8,528 nt of DNA, from assembly GCA_030641605.1 (NCBI GenBank), contig DAOWHD010000012.1:1-8528 (forward strand). The letters are read 5' to 3'. The position numbers were made by a program, and so were the translations under genes. A model generated the notes under the pieces. It was not told the DNA's origin. It saw nothing but the letters and a program-made list of their open reading frames with translations, and ran no database searches. This DNA comes from Thermoplasmata archaeon. Its GTDB lineage: Archaea; Thermoplasmatota; E2; DHVEG-1. Shown here in pieces: positions 1 to 4,953 of this stretch (the stretch's first letter is position 1; each line of letters starts with the position of its first letter).

Positions 1-303
1 AAAAATCTCGCTAAAACAGTAATGTATCTTTCACATGTTGATGAATGTTACAACGCAGATATTGAACAGGCGACAAATCTTAAACAACCTGAAGTAAGCA
101 TCGCCACGCGGGAACTCTGGCGAAGAAAATGGACAAAAAAGAGGATTCTTAAAAAGAATGGAAAAGGCAGGCCGCTTAATGTATATTCACCTACATCGCA
201 GTTATCTGAAATATTGAAAGACTTTGAGCAGGAAAAATTAAAAGAAGTTGAAGAAATCAAAAGCGATATATCAGAACTTAAAAATCTTATCGAAAATAGA
301 TAA
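1..303 (+). CDS. Winged-helix transcriptional regulator, 5'-truncated
   Basis: This is the C-terminal part of a predicted archaeal winged-helix DNA-binding regulator. The frame is open from the first base of the window, reading NLAKTVMYLSHVDE, so the ATG at 22 is probably internal and the gene starts upstream. A helix-turn-helix is visible in the segment ending NLKQPEVSIATRELW, followed by a basic wing with KGRPLNVY. The pattern of a QPEVS recognition helix followed by KGRP is typical of small archaeal wHTH regulators (family knowledge). The last 35 or so residues are charged and heptad-like (EKLKEVEEIKSDISELKNL), which suggests a coiled coil for dimerisation. The gene stops with TAA at 301-303. 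A U-rich stretch follows at 341-354. The target genes cannot be told from the sequence; TFB lies downstream but is separated by 150 bases. Confidence 0.75.
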   Translation, partial: KNLAKTVMYLSHVDECYNADIEQATNLKQPEVSIATRELWRRKWTKKRILKKNGKGRPLNVYSPTSQLSEILKDFEQEKLKEVEEIKSDISELKNLIENR

Positions 304-313
304 AATTTGACTA

Positions 314-406
314 GTTGGGGAGAGCACACAATTGATCATGTTTTCGGTTTTTTTCATCTTCCTTCATCCATGAAACCATTGTAAAGCCATTGGTGCTCTC
401 TCCAAC
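314..406 (+). other. Long-range 14-bp stem, possible structured RNA or TFB leader
   Basis: GTTGGGGAGAGCAC (314-327) pairs with GTGCTCTCTCCAAC (393-406) over 14 positions, 13 Watson-Crick and one G-U. Inside it, ACAAT (328-332) can pair with ATTGT (378-382), and GGTTT plus CAT (346-357) can pair with ATGAAACC (370-377) around a bulge of T residues. The arms are more GC-rich than the surroundings. It could be a small noncoding RNA or part of the 5' leader of the TFB mRNA. No archaeal C/D boxes are visible. An ACA follows the right arm (405-407), but the fully paired stem leaves no H/ACA pocket. Strand is assigned by position only. Confidence 0.45.
341..354 (+). terminator. U-rich candidate terminator of the wHTH gene
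   Basis: TTTTCGGTTTTTTT lies about 40 bases past the regulator's stop codon. Archaeal RNA polymerase commonly terminates at short U-runs without a strong hairpin. The run sits in the loop of the 314-406 stem, so transcription continuing through that whole structure would argue against termination here. Confidence 0.3.
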
Positions 407-426
407 ACCTCCCTTTCAGAAGGTGG
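406..426 (+). promoter_or_regulatory. Small hairpin over the only SD-like site before TFB
   Basis: CACCT (406-410) pairs with AGGTG (421-425), and AGGTGG (421-426) is the only SD-like motif upstream of TFB. It lies 30 bases before the TFB ATG at 457, too far for normal use. It would suit an in-frame ATT at 433, and no stop intervenes between 433 and 457. The left arm runs into CACCTCC, which resembles the 16S rRNA anti-SD. Either TFB is translated without an SD, or this hairpin controls access to the site. Confidence 0.3.
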
Positions 427-456
427 TTTTGCATTGTTAATAGGTTTGATATAAAA

Positions 457-1392
457 ATGACAAGTAAAAAGAAACAAAAAATAGAAGAAACTACCATATG
501 CCCTAAATGTAAAAGTACACACCTCAACAGAGATAATTACAGAGCAGAATTGGTATGCGATGATTGTGGCCTTGTCATTGAAGAAAACTTAATTGATTAT
601 GGTCCTGAATGGCGTGCATTTGACAGCGAACAACGTGAGAAAAGATCGAGGGTTGGAGCTCCAATGACTTATATGATTCATGATAAGGGGCTCAGCACGA
701 TGATTGACTGGAAAAACAGGGATTCATATGGAAAATCCATCCCAACAAGAAACAAGGCTCAGATATATCGCCTGAGACGATGGCAGAAAAGAATTAGAAT
801 TAGTAATGCTGCAGAGAGAAATCTTATGATTGCCCTTTCTGCACTTGATAGAATGTCCTCTGCTATGGGTCTTCCAAGGAATGTAAGAGAGACTGCTGCT
901 ATGATTTATAGAAAAGCAGCGTTAAAGAACTTGGTTAGAGGCAGAAGCATAGAGGATGTTGCTGCTGCAGCATTGTATGCTGCATGTAGACAGTGCCATG
1001 CGCCCCGTACACTTGATGAAATAAGTAAAATAGCAAACATTCCGAGGAGGAATATTGGGAGAAACTATAGATTTGTTTCCCGTGAACTGAGATTAAAACT
1101 GATGCCAACCTTACCAGAGGATTATATTTCAAGATTCTGCAGTGGATTAAAGCTTAATGGAGAAGTTAAAGTTAAAGCCACAGAAATATTAAAGGAGGCG
1201 GAAGGCAATGAGATTACCAATGGTCAAAATCCTATAAGTATTGCAGCTGCATCGCTTTACATTGCATCCGTGCTTTGCGGTGAACGAAGAACACAAAGTG
1301 AGATAGCAAACGAGGCAGGTGTAACAGAGGTAACAATTCGGAATCATTACAAAAATCTTGCGGAGAAACTAGATATAGAGATTACATTGTAA
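457..1392 (+). CDS. tfb: Transcription initiation factor B (TFB)
   Basis: TFB bridges the TBP-promoter complex and RNA polymerase and recognises the BRE next to the TATA box. At 311 aa it has normal archaeal length. An N-terminal zinc ribbon has Cys15, Cys18, Cys34 and Cys37. The B-reader/linker region follows with GPEWRAF (residues 49-55) and continues to about residue 95. Two cyclin folds then span roughly residues 115-210 and 212-311. The second ends in a helix-turn-helix, [20 protein letters not shown] (residues 279-298), the BRE-reading element of the family. ATG 457 is chosen because the zinc ribbon starts shortly after it, although the SD is poor: AGGTGG is 30 bases upstream and may be masked by a hairpin. 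TFB is not adjacent to the TBP genes, which lie 5.3 kb downstream on the same strand. A T6 run follows at 1407-1412. Confidence 0.97.
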   Translation: MTSKKKQKIEETTICPKCKSTHLNRDNYRAELVCDDCGLVIEENLIDYGPEWRAFDSEQREKRSRVGAPMTYMIHDKGLSTMIDWKNRDSYGKSIPTRNKAQIYRLRRWQKRIRISNAAERNLMIALSALDRMSSAMGLPRNVRETAAMIYRKAALKNLVRGRSIEDVAAAALYAACRQCHAPRTLDEISKIANIPRRNIGRNYRFVSRELRLKLMPTLPEDYISRFCSGLKLNGEVKVKATEILKEAEGNEITNGQNPISIAAASLYIASVLCGERRTQSEIANEAGVTEVTIRNHYKNLAEKLDIEITL

Positions 1393-1413
1393 AGGAATTT
1401 AATTAGTTTTTTC

Positions 1414-1467
1414 ATGGTGAAACCATATCTTTATTAACGGGAAATGGATGGGTAGATTAGGAGGTGA
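1414..1467 (+). promoter_or_regulatory. Promoter and RBS region of the GYD-domain gene
   Basis: A perfect short inverted repeat, ATGGT-GAA-ACCAT (1414-1426), sits just upstream of a TATA-like TCTTTATTA (1428-1436). A strong SD, AGGAGGTGA (1459-1467), lies three bases before the ATG at 1471. The SD is the clearest in the window. The preceding T6 run (1407-1412) may end TFB transcription, so the GYD gene probably has its own promoter. The inverted repeat position would suit an operator, which is inference. Confidence 0.45.
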
Positions 1468-1470
1468 AAT

Positions 1471-1758
1471 ATGACAACATATGTTATTCTTTGTCGGGTT
1501 TCCCCTGAAGCATTTACAGATGTCAAGGGGTTTAAACAATTGGCCGAAAAAGTAGCTGAAAAAATCAAGAGTGAATGCCCAGGAGTTGTCTGGAAAGATA
1601 GTTATGCTCTTATGGGACACTATGATGTCGTTGATATTGTTGAGTCTGACGACCCAGAGCAAGTTAAGAAAGCTGCTATGATTATACGTGCATATGGACA
1701 TTCAACAACTGAAACATTCGTAGCCACGCAATGGAAAGAATTTCTTTCGATGCTTTAG
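1471..1758 (+). CDS. GYD-domain protein
   Basis: This 95-aa protein matches the small GYD-domain family (ferredoxin-like alpha/beta fold, function undefined). It opens with a beta strand, TTYVILCRVSPEAF, followed by a long helix, DVKGFKQLAEKVAEKIKSE. The family signature appears as MGHYDVVDIVES (residues 48-59), with the Gly and the Tyr-Asp pair conserved. The C-terminal part, GHSTTETFVATQW (residues 76-88), matches the end of the domain, where Gly precedes a conserved Thr-Glu-Thr. The length is typical. There is no signal peptide or membrane segment, so it is probably cytosolic. The AGGAGGTGA SD fixes the start. The neighbours give no functional hint; TFB is 78 bases upstream, and no gene follows on this strand for about 0.8 kb. 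Confidence 0.85.
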   Translation: MTTYVILCRVSPEAFTDVKGFKQLAEKVAEKIKSECPGVVWKDSYALMGHYDVVDIVESDDPEQVKKAAMIIRAYGHSTTETFVATQWKEFLSML

Positions 1759-2021
1759 TCAGGAGAGGACATAAAGATATTACAAAACAGGAACTATTGC
1801 AAGTTACTGTGACATACAAAGGAAGAATATTCCTCTTGCGGTAGGATGTTCCATTAAGAAAATCTATGATTGAGCATGTCAGAGTTAGTGGTTATTTGTC
1901 TTTTTAATGTAATTTTTCTATATTATTTTCTGCAAAAAATAAACTTCCAAATTTTATACAAAAATCTCTTAGCGAAATCAATTTCTGTATTTATTCCTGT
2001 CATATCAACCACATCTACTGT
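1759..2021. other. AT-rich intergenic stretch without a convincing gene
   Basis: This lies between the 3' ends of the GYD gene and the minus-strand 76-aa gene. It contains a weak AGGAA/TTCCT inverted repeat near 1820-1834, and T- and A-rich DNA from about 1895 that could terminate transcription from either side. Only short, unsupported reading frames are present. Confidence 0.5.
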
Positions 2022-2252
2022 TTACCAACATCTGCTTTGCTCAATCCAAGCGTTATCTACAGCATCTCGCAAATTTACAGGTAAACCAGGCGTCCCGTCA
2101 TGAAAAACACCATTATCATCTTTCCACCAGATACGTTTCTTCATAGTCTTACCTGTGTCTAAATTTGTTATTTCAGCCCAAATCTCTGATTTAACATTGC
2201 CCTTCCCACTTTCTTTCAGCAATCTTTCGATTTTAATATCATAGTCAGTCAT
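2022..2252 (-). CDS. Small Trp-rich hypothetical protein
   Basis: I do not recognise this 76-aa protein. Its composition looks coding rather than random. It starts with a charged helix (DYDIKIERLLKESGKG), continues with likely beta strands (SEIWAEITN, KKRIWWKDDNGVF), and ends with a helix ahead of Trp69. It has five Trp (25, 42, 43, 69, 76). The segment from about residue 20 to 70 could be a compact beta-rich domain. There is no signal peptide, membrane segment or cysteine cluster. The start is the ATG reading down from 2252, with a weak GTGGT-like SD just upstream. It follows the 30-aa zinc-ribbon gene on the same strand after a 42-base gap, so the two may share the promoter near 2464-2471. 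The overlapping plus-strand frame is low-complexity and hydrophobic and is probably a shadow. Confidence 0.55.
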   Translation of the reverse strand: MTDYDIKIERLLKESGKGNVKSEIWAEITNLDTGKTMKKRIWWKDDNGVFHDGTPGLPVNLRDAVDNAWIEQSRCW

Positions 2253-2294
2253 TTTACCACATTAAGCACAATTTCATTAAAACACACAAGGAAT

Positions 2295-2387
2295 TCAATA
2301 TACTATTAATTCTCCTCCACATATAGGACAGTGTTTGCTATACACGTAGAATGTTGCTCCACATTTTAAACACTTATACAGGATCAT
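2295..2387 (-). CDS. Zinc-ribbon microprotein, 30 aa
   Basis: Reading down from ATG 2387 to TGA 2295-2297 gives 30 residues with two well-formed knuckles. One is KCLKCG (Cys6, Cys9) and the other HCPICGG (Cys20, Cys23). The 10-residue spacing between the knuckles is that of minimal rubredoxin-like zinc ribbons, so a single bound zinc is likely. The rest is short hydrophobic and aromatic strand (ILY, TFYVYS, ELIVY), and the protein ends with Tyr. It is complete, not a fragment: both knuckles and the closing strand are present. No partner domain exists, so it may act as a small adaptor binding protein or nucleic acid, which is inference. An AAAGGAAAAG stretch upstream is a weak SD. It is probably cotranscribed with the 76-aa gene that follows. 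Confidence 0.6.
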   Translation of the reverse strand: MILYKCLKCGATFYVYSKHCPICGGELIVY

Positions 2388-2409
2388 ATTTGCTCTTTTC
2401 CTTTCATTT

Positions 2410-2426
2410 CGTGATAATTAATCACG
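2410..2426. promoter_or_regulatory. Palindrome CGTGATAATTAATCACG, candidate operator
   Basis: It has perfect 6-bp arms (CGTGAT/ATCACG) around a 5-base AT centre. It lies between the minus-strand TATA-like box (2464-2471) and the zinc-ribbon start at 2387, near or just past the expected transcription start. That position would suit a repressor site or a small leader hairpin. Confidence 0.4.
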
Positions 2427-2463
2427 TTTCAAATATTAACAACAATATTTTTGTAATTCGCAC

Positions 2464-2471
2464 TATATAAA
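2464..2471 (-). promoter_or_regulatory. TATA-like box for the minus-strand small genes
   Basis: On the minus strand this reads TTTATATA, a good archaeal TATA box. It would start transcription near 2440, giving a leader of about 50 bases before ATG 2387 that contains the 2410-2426 palindrome. Confidence 0.45.
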
Positions 2472-2509
2472 CTTTTACAGCAGCTTACTCGAGTGGTAAT
2501 TATATTTTC

Positions 2510-2525
2510 TGTAACAAATGTTACA
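2510..2525. promoter_or_regulatory. Palindrome TGTAACAAATGTTACA, candidate operator
   Basis: Two perfect 7-base arms, TGTAACA and TGTTACA, are separated by AA. The site lies in the gap between the minus-strand unit and the plus-strand micro-ORF at 2593. It sits about 20 bases before the plus-strand TATA-like box, where archaeal regulators often bind. Confidence 0.45.
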
Positions 2526-2530
2526 ATAAA

Positions 2531-2551
2531 TATTTCGAAATACTTATAATA
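2531..2551 (+). promoter_or_regulatory. BRE/TATA-like promoter with a palindrome
   Basis: TATTTCGAAATA (2531-2542) is a perfect 12-bp palindrome. Its right half supplies a CGAAA that looks like a BRE, and CTTATAATA (2543-2551) then resembles a TATA box. Initiation would be near 2573-2578, about 15-20 bases before the ATG at 2593. A GGAG (2580-2583) lies in that leader. Confidence 0.4.
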
Positions 2552-2592
2552 ACCTTGCTTATTTCATTTTCAAAAAATTGGAGACTCATTAC

Positions 2593-2679
2593 ATGCTATG
2601 TCCAGGTTCCGCTAAGGAAGAGGAATACATCGAATACTTGAAGAAAAAGCATGGGAAACAGAAAAAGGATAAACATTGA
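2593..2679 (+). CDS. Tentative 28-aa lysine-rich micro-ORF
   Basis: A short frame from ATG 2593 to TGA 2677-2679 starts MLCPGSAKEEEYIEYL and ends in a run rich in Lys and His. The composition suggests a single charged helix. Support comes from the context rather than homology: a GGAG site nine bases upstream, a TATA-like box at a sensible distance and a palindrome before it. I recognise no family. It could be a real small peptide, the remnant of a longer gene, or chance. Confidence 0.3.
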   Translation: MLCPGSAKEEEYIEYLKKKHGKQKKDKH

Positions 2680-2729
2680 ACTGCAATACATCAGTATTCT
2701 TTGTTGGAAATTAAAAAGTTATAAAAGAG

Positions 2730-2750
2730 CTAAAAATATACTATTTTTAG
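2730..2750. repeat. Perfect inverted repeat CTAAAAATA / TATTTTTAG
   Basis: Nine-base arms (2730-2738 and 2742-2750) surround TAC. It lies 50 bases after the 28-aa micro-ORF and ends in a T-run, so it could terminate that transcript. It could equally be a protein-binding palindrome ahead of the 2784-2849 structure. Confidence 0.4.
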
Positions 2751-2783
2751 ATTGATATTACCAAGATTCGGCTGACATTGCGA

Positions 2784-2849
2784 GAGAATGGGGAGAAGGA
2801 TGGTGGTGAGGAAAGATGGATTTTAAAAAGATCGCTTTCCCCCATTCTC
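2784..2849 (+). other. Strong stem-loop, candidate noncoding RNA
   Basis: GAGAATGGGG (2784-2793) pairs perfectly with CCCCATTCTC (2840-2849). After one A-C mismatch, four more pairs follow (2795-2798 with 2835-2838, one G-U), leaving a loop of about 36 bases. The loop carries GGTGGTGAGG (2802-2811), an SD-like string six bases or fewer from an ATG at 2816 that opens a 16-codon frame. It could be a small RNA, a leader peptide with attenuator-like structure, or a DNA-level repeat. Confidence 0.35.
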
Positions 2850-2988
2850 CAAGAAACTTCAACTGAGTACTAAGTATATAAGTTTTTTTATAAAATATAT
2901 CGTTTTTTGATATATCTGCTCTACTTTGCCATTGGAATGACAAAAAGATATTCAAAACCAAGGTCGATAATAGTAAACGTGCAATCCC

Positions 2989-3096
2989 ATGAAAAAATGC
3001 TCCCGATGTAAAGGAATGCTGGATGATTCCCAGTTTATTAAGGGCAGTATAAAGAAGGGCGGTCTGTCAAGCTACTGCAAGATAGAACCCATTTAA
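2989..3096 (+). CDS. Tentative 35-aa zinc-finger-like micro-ORF, one Cys missing
   Basis: ATG 2989 to TAA 3094-3096 encodes a peptide beginning MKKCSRCKGML (Cys4, Cys7), with a Phe and then KKGGLSSYCK (Cys30) near the end. This is the pattern of the zinc finger often found at the N terminus of HNH or endonuclease VII-like proteins. There CxxC, a central Phe and a Lys-Asp-Gly-Leu stretch lead to a second CxxC. Here the last pair is broken: CKIE replaces the expected CKxC, and the frame ends four residues later. It is either the 5' remnant of a decayed gene or a short peptide with three Cys ligands. No good SD precedes it; AAGGT is about 24 bases away. Confidence 0.35.
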   Translation: MKKCSRCKGMLDDSQFIKGSIKKGGLSSYCKIEPI

Positions 3097-3131
3097 TTAT
3101 TATAGTGAATAAACATAACAATACTTGAGGT
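3097..3131 (+). promoter_or_regulatory. Promoter and SD of the zinc ribbon-DUF4342 gene
   Basis: ATTATTATA (near 3096-3104) is TATA-like and would start transcription around 3125. GAGGT (3127-3131) is a good SD seven bases before ATG 3139. The leader would therefore be very short. Confidence 0.4.
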
Positions 3132-3138
3132 AAGGAAA

Positions 3139-3459
3139 ATGGTTTATTGTAAGAAATGCGGAGCAAAATTACCCAAAAATGCAAACTATTGCTCATTGTG
3201 TGGAGCGTCAGTAAAAGAATTTAGAAAAGAAGAGTTTAAAGTACCATCAGATGATCTTGTAAAAACGGTAAAGAAGTTAATCCATGAGGGAAATGTTAGA
3301 AGGATAATTATCAAAGACGAAAAAGGAAAACTGCTTTTTGAAATACCCGTCACAATTGGAGTAATCGGCACCATTATAGCTCCATGGCTCGCTGCTCTTG
3401 GCGTTATCGGCGCCATAGCAACCAACTGTACAATTATCGTGGAAAGGAAGGGAGATTAA
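3139..3459 (+). CDS. Zinc ribbon plus DUF4342 protein
   Basis: This 106-aa protein has two parts. Residues 1-24 form a zinc ribbon with Cys4, Cys7, Cys18 and Cys21 (YCKKCG, YCSLCG). After a short charged linker, residues 34-103 match DUF4342. That domain shows the conserved DDLVKTVKKLIHEGNVRRIIIKD pattern in pieces (helix, Gly-Asn-Val-Arg-Arg, strand), then LLFEIPVTIGV and a hydrophobic segment (about residues 71-95) with APWLAALG, ending in a final strand (TNCTIIVERK). The hydrophobic segment could be one membrane helix or, as often thought for this domain, part of a small membrane-associated fold. The function is unknown. The GAGGT SD supports ATG 3139. It is probably monocistronic, since 161 bases of regulatory DNA separate it from enolase. 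Confidence 0.8.
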   Translation: MVYCKKCGAKLPKNANYCSLCGASVKEFRKEEFKVPSDDLVKTVKKLIHEGNVRRIIIKDEKGKLLFEIPVTIGVIGTIIAPWLAALGVIGAIATNCTIIVERKGD

Positions 3460-3500
3460 ATATACTCTCAAATCCGATGAAGAAAATGTTGAGTTTTTAC

Positions 3501-3508
3501 CTATAAAA
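3501..3508 (+). promoter_or_regulatory. Distal TATA-like box upstream of enolase
   Basis: CTATAAAA is a good TATA match. Initiation would be near 3530, giving a leader of about 90 bases that includes the repeat array at 3549-3606. A competing TATA-like TTTTATGATA (3580-3589) lies inside the array and would give a leader of about 10 bases, closer to the pattern of the other genes here. Confidence 0.35.
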
Positions 3509-3548
3509 AACTATATTACAATCCAACTGAAGTTTTTTCAACAAAACC

Positions 3549-3606
3549 GTCATCACATAACTTGTCATACCATAAACAGTTTTATGATATGACGACATAC
3601 CATAAA
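3549..3606. promoter_or_regulatory. Array of about four GTCATACCATAAA motifs before enolase
   Basis: Three close copies are present: GTCATACCATAAA (3564-3576, plus), GTCATATCATAAA read on the minus strand (3581-3593), and GACATACCATAAA (3594-3606, plus). A weaker upstream copy, GTCATCACATAA, is at 3549-3560. Copies two and three abut head to head and form a 26-bp palindrome matching at 11 of 13 positions per arm. Copies one and two face each other across a 4-base spacer. Centre spacings are about 15, 17 and 13 bases. The last copy ends 14 bases before the enolase ATG and overlaps a possible TATA box. This looks like a multi-site operator for a dimeric or cooperative regulator. Confidence 0.65.
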
Positions 3607-3620
3607 TGGGGAAATGAGAT

Positions 3621-4910
3621 ATGACTGAAATCACCAAGATAAAGGCAAGGGAAGTCTTAGATTCCAGAGGAAACCCAACAGTTGAGGTGGACGTAGTAAC
3701 TGAAAAGGGGATTTTTAGAGCCATGACTCCCAGTGGAGCAAGCGCAGGGCAACATGAAGCTTTAGAACTTAGAGATGGAGACAAAACAAGATACCTTGGA
3801 AAAGGGACTTTAAAGGCTGTTGAAAATGTAAATAAGAAAATAGCCCCAAAACTTATTGGATTGGATTGTCATTATCAGGAGACAATTGACAACATTATGT
3901 TAAAATTAGATGGGACTGAAAACAAGGACAATTTTGGTGCTAATGCAATACTCCCCATTTCCATGGCAGTGACTAAAGCAGGAGCTGCTGATAAGAATCT
4001 CTCTTTGTATTCATACATCGCAGAGATGTTCGGCGTCTTGCCTCACACAATGCCTGTTCCCATGTGTAATGTAATTAACGGTGGTAAACATGCAGGCCAA
4101 GAAAATTCGATACAGGAACATATGCTTATGCCCACAGGGGCAAAGAGTTTTACTGAAGGTATTAGAATGATTTCTGAAACATATCACCATCTCGCCAAAC
4201 TCCTAAAACAAAAATTTGGTGCTGGGGGGACACTTATTGGGGATGAAGGAGGATTTGCACCTACACAACTAACCAGTGTAAATGAAAGATTAGATTTGAT
4301 GCTTAAAGCAGTAGAAAACGCTGGATACGATGGCATGATAAAAATAGCATTGGATCCTGCTTCAAGTGAGTTTTTCTATGAGGGAACATACAAGATTGGT
4401 AAAAAATCGTACTCTGGAGGAGAATTGGTTGATTTCTATGTGGATCTTTGTGATACATACCCAATAGTAAGTATCGAAGATGGCCATGCAGAGGACGACT
4501 GGGATTCATGGGTCGAAATGGTAAAAAAGCTTGGTACAAAAATTCAAATCGTAGGAGATGATCTATTTGTCACAAATACAAAAAGAATACAGAAGGGCAT
4601 TGAACTTAATGCAGCAAACTCAGTTCTAATCAAACTTAATCAGATTGGTACGTTCACTGAAACATTAAACGCGATAAAAATGGCACATGATGAAGGTTGG
4701 TCTGCCATAGTAAGCCATAGAAGCGGGGAGACGGAAGACAGTTTTATTGCAGATTTTGTTGTTGGAACAAGTGCAGGACAGATAAAAACAGGTGCACCGG
4801 CCAGAAGCGACAGAAATGCAAAATACAACCAATTGATGAGAATCGAAGAGGAACTAGGTGAAGAATCAGAGTATCCTGGGATTGACTTTCGTATGGATCA
4901 CCTAGCATAA
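3621..4910 (+). CDS. eno: Enolase (phosphopyruvate hydratase)
   Basis: Enolase interconverts 2-phosphoglycerate and phosphoenolpyruvate in glycolysis and gluconeogenesis, in the cytosol. The 429-aa length is normal. By alignment to family patterns the active site is complete: His157 in GGKHA, Glu166 in IQEHM, Glu209 in GDEGGFAP, the general base Lys338 in LIKLNQIGT, His366-Arg367 in SHRSGETED, and Lys389 in IKTGAP. The Mg ligands are Asp245 (ALDPAS), Glu286 (SIEDG) and Asp313 (VGDD). The catalytic loop reads PSGASAG (residues 37-43), with Ala42 where most enolases have Thr. Residues 20-55 carry the N-terminal domain signature, VEVDVVTEKG and EALELRDGD. The ATG is preceded by GGGG (3608-3611). 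The upstream motif array (3549-3606) suggests specific regulation. Phosphoglycerate dehydrogenase follows 43 bases later with its own TATA-like box. Confidence 0.98.
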   Translation: MTEITKIKAREVLDSRGNPTVEVDVVTEKGIFRAMTPSGASAGQHEALELRDGDKTRYLGKGTLKAVENVNKKIAPKLIGLDCHYQETIDNIMLKLDGTENKDNFGANAILPISMAVTKAGAADKNLSLYSYIAEMFGVLPHTMPVPMCNVINGGKHAGQENSIQEHMLMPTGAKSFTEGIRMISETYHHLAKLLKQKFGAGGTLIGDEGGFAPTQLTSVNERLDLMLKAVENAGYDGMIKIALDPASSEFFYEGTYKIGKKSYSGGELVDFYVDLCDTYPIVSIEDGHAEDDWDSWVEMVKKLGTKIQIVGDDLFVTNTKRIQKGIELNAANSVLIKLNQIGTFTETLNAIKMAHDEGWSAIVSHRSGETEDSFIADFVVGTSAGQIKTGAPARSDRNAKYNQLMRIEEELGEESEYPGIDFRMDHLA

Positions 4911-4914
4911 AACA

Positions 4915-4924
4915 TTTTTATATG
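4915..4924 (+). promoter_or_regulatory. TATA-like box of phosphoglycerate dehydrogenase
   Basis: TTTTTATATG lies just after the enolase stop, preceded by an A-rich BRE-like stretch. Initiation would fall near 4945, leaving a leader of roughly 9 bases. GTGAGGG (4941-4947) is SD-like but sits at the expected start of the transcript. Confidence 0.55.
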
Positions 4925-4953
4925 GTTGCATATACCCACAGTGAGGGTTACCT

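Larger units (their letters stand above)
2680..2988. other. Gene-poor stretch holding two inverted repeats
   Basis: There is no convincing gene here. The stretch holds the 21-base palindrome at 2730-2750, the strong stem-loop at 2784-2849, and AT-rich DNA around 2870-2905 with several TATA-like strings. A purine-rich block (2781-2820) stands out from the AT-rich flanks. Such blocks are often RNA genes in AT-rich archaea, but no known RNA motif is visible. Confidence 0.4.

Noticed and set aside
314..408. H/ACA guide RNA suggested by ACA just after the right arm
   Set aside because: The 14-bp stem is continuous, so there is no pseudouridylation pocket 14-16 bases before the ACA and no clear kink-turn.
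1414..1426. The ATGGT/ACCAT repeat as another copy of the enolase motif
   Set aside because: Only the ACCATA core is shared. The flanks do not match GTCATACCATAAA.
1731..1844. A 37-aa plus-strand frame overlapping the end of the GYD gene
   Set aside because: It has no SD, starts inside a well-supported gene in another frame and has no recognisable motif. The reading looks fair but could be chance.
1926..2003. A short minus-strand frame of about 26 codons starting at 2003
   Set aside because: It is AT-driven composition with no motif and only a weak SD-like string.
1870..2103. A 77-aa hydrophobic plus-strand frame
   Set aside because: It overlaps the more protein-like minus-strand 76-aa gene, is driven by T-rich DNA and has no SD.
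2758..2961. A 67-aa minus-strand frame across the stem-loop
   Set aside because: It crosses the 2784-2849 inverted repeat, lacks domain features and ends in AT-rich spacer. Structure of the DNA explains it better.
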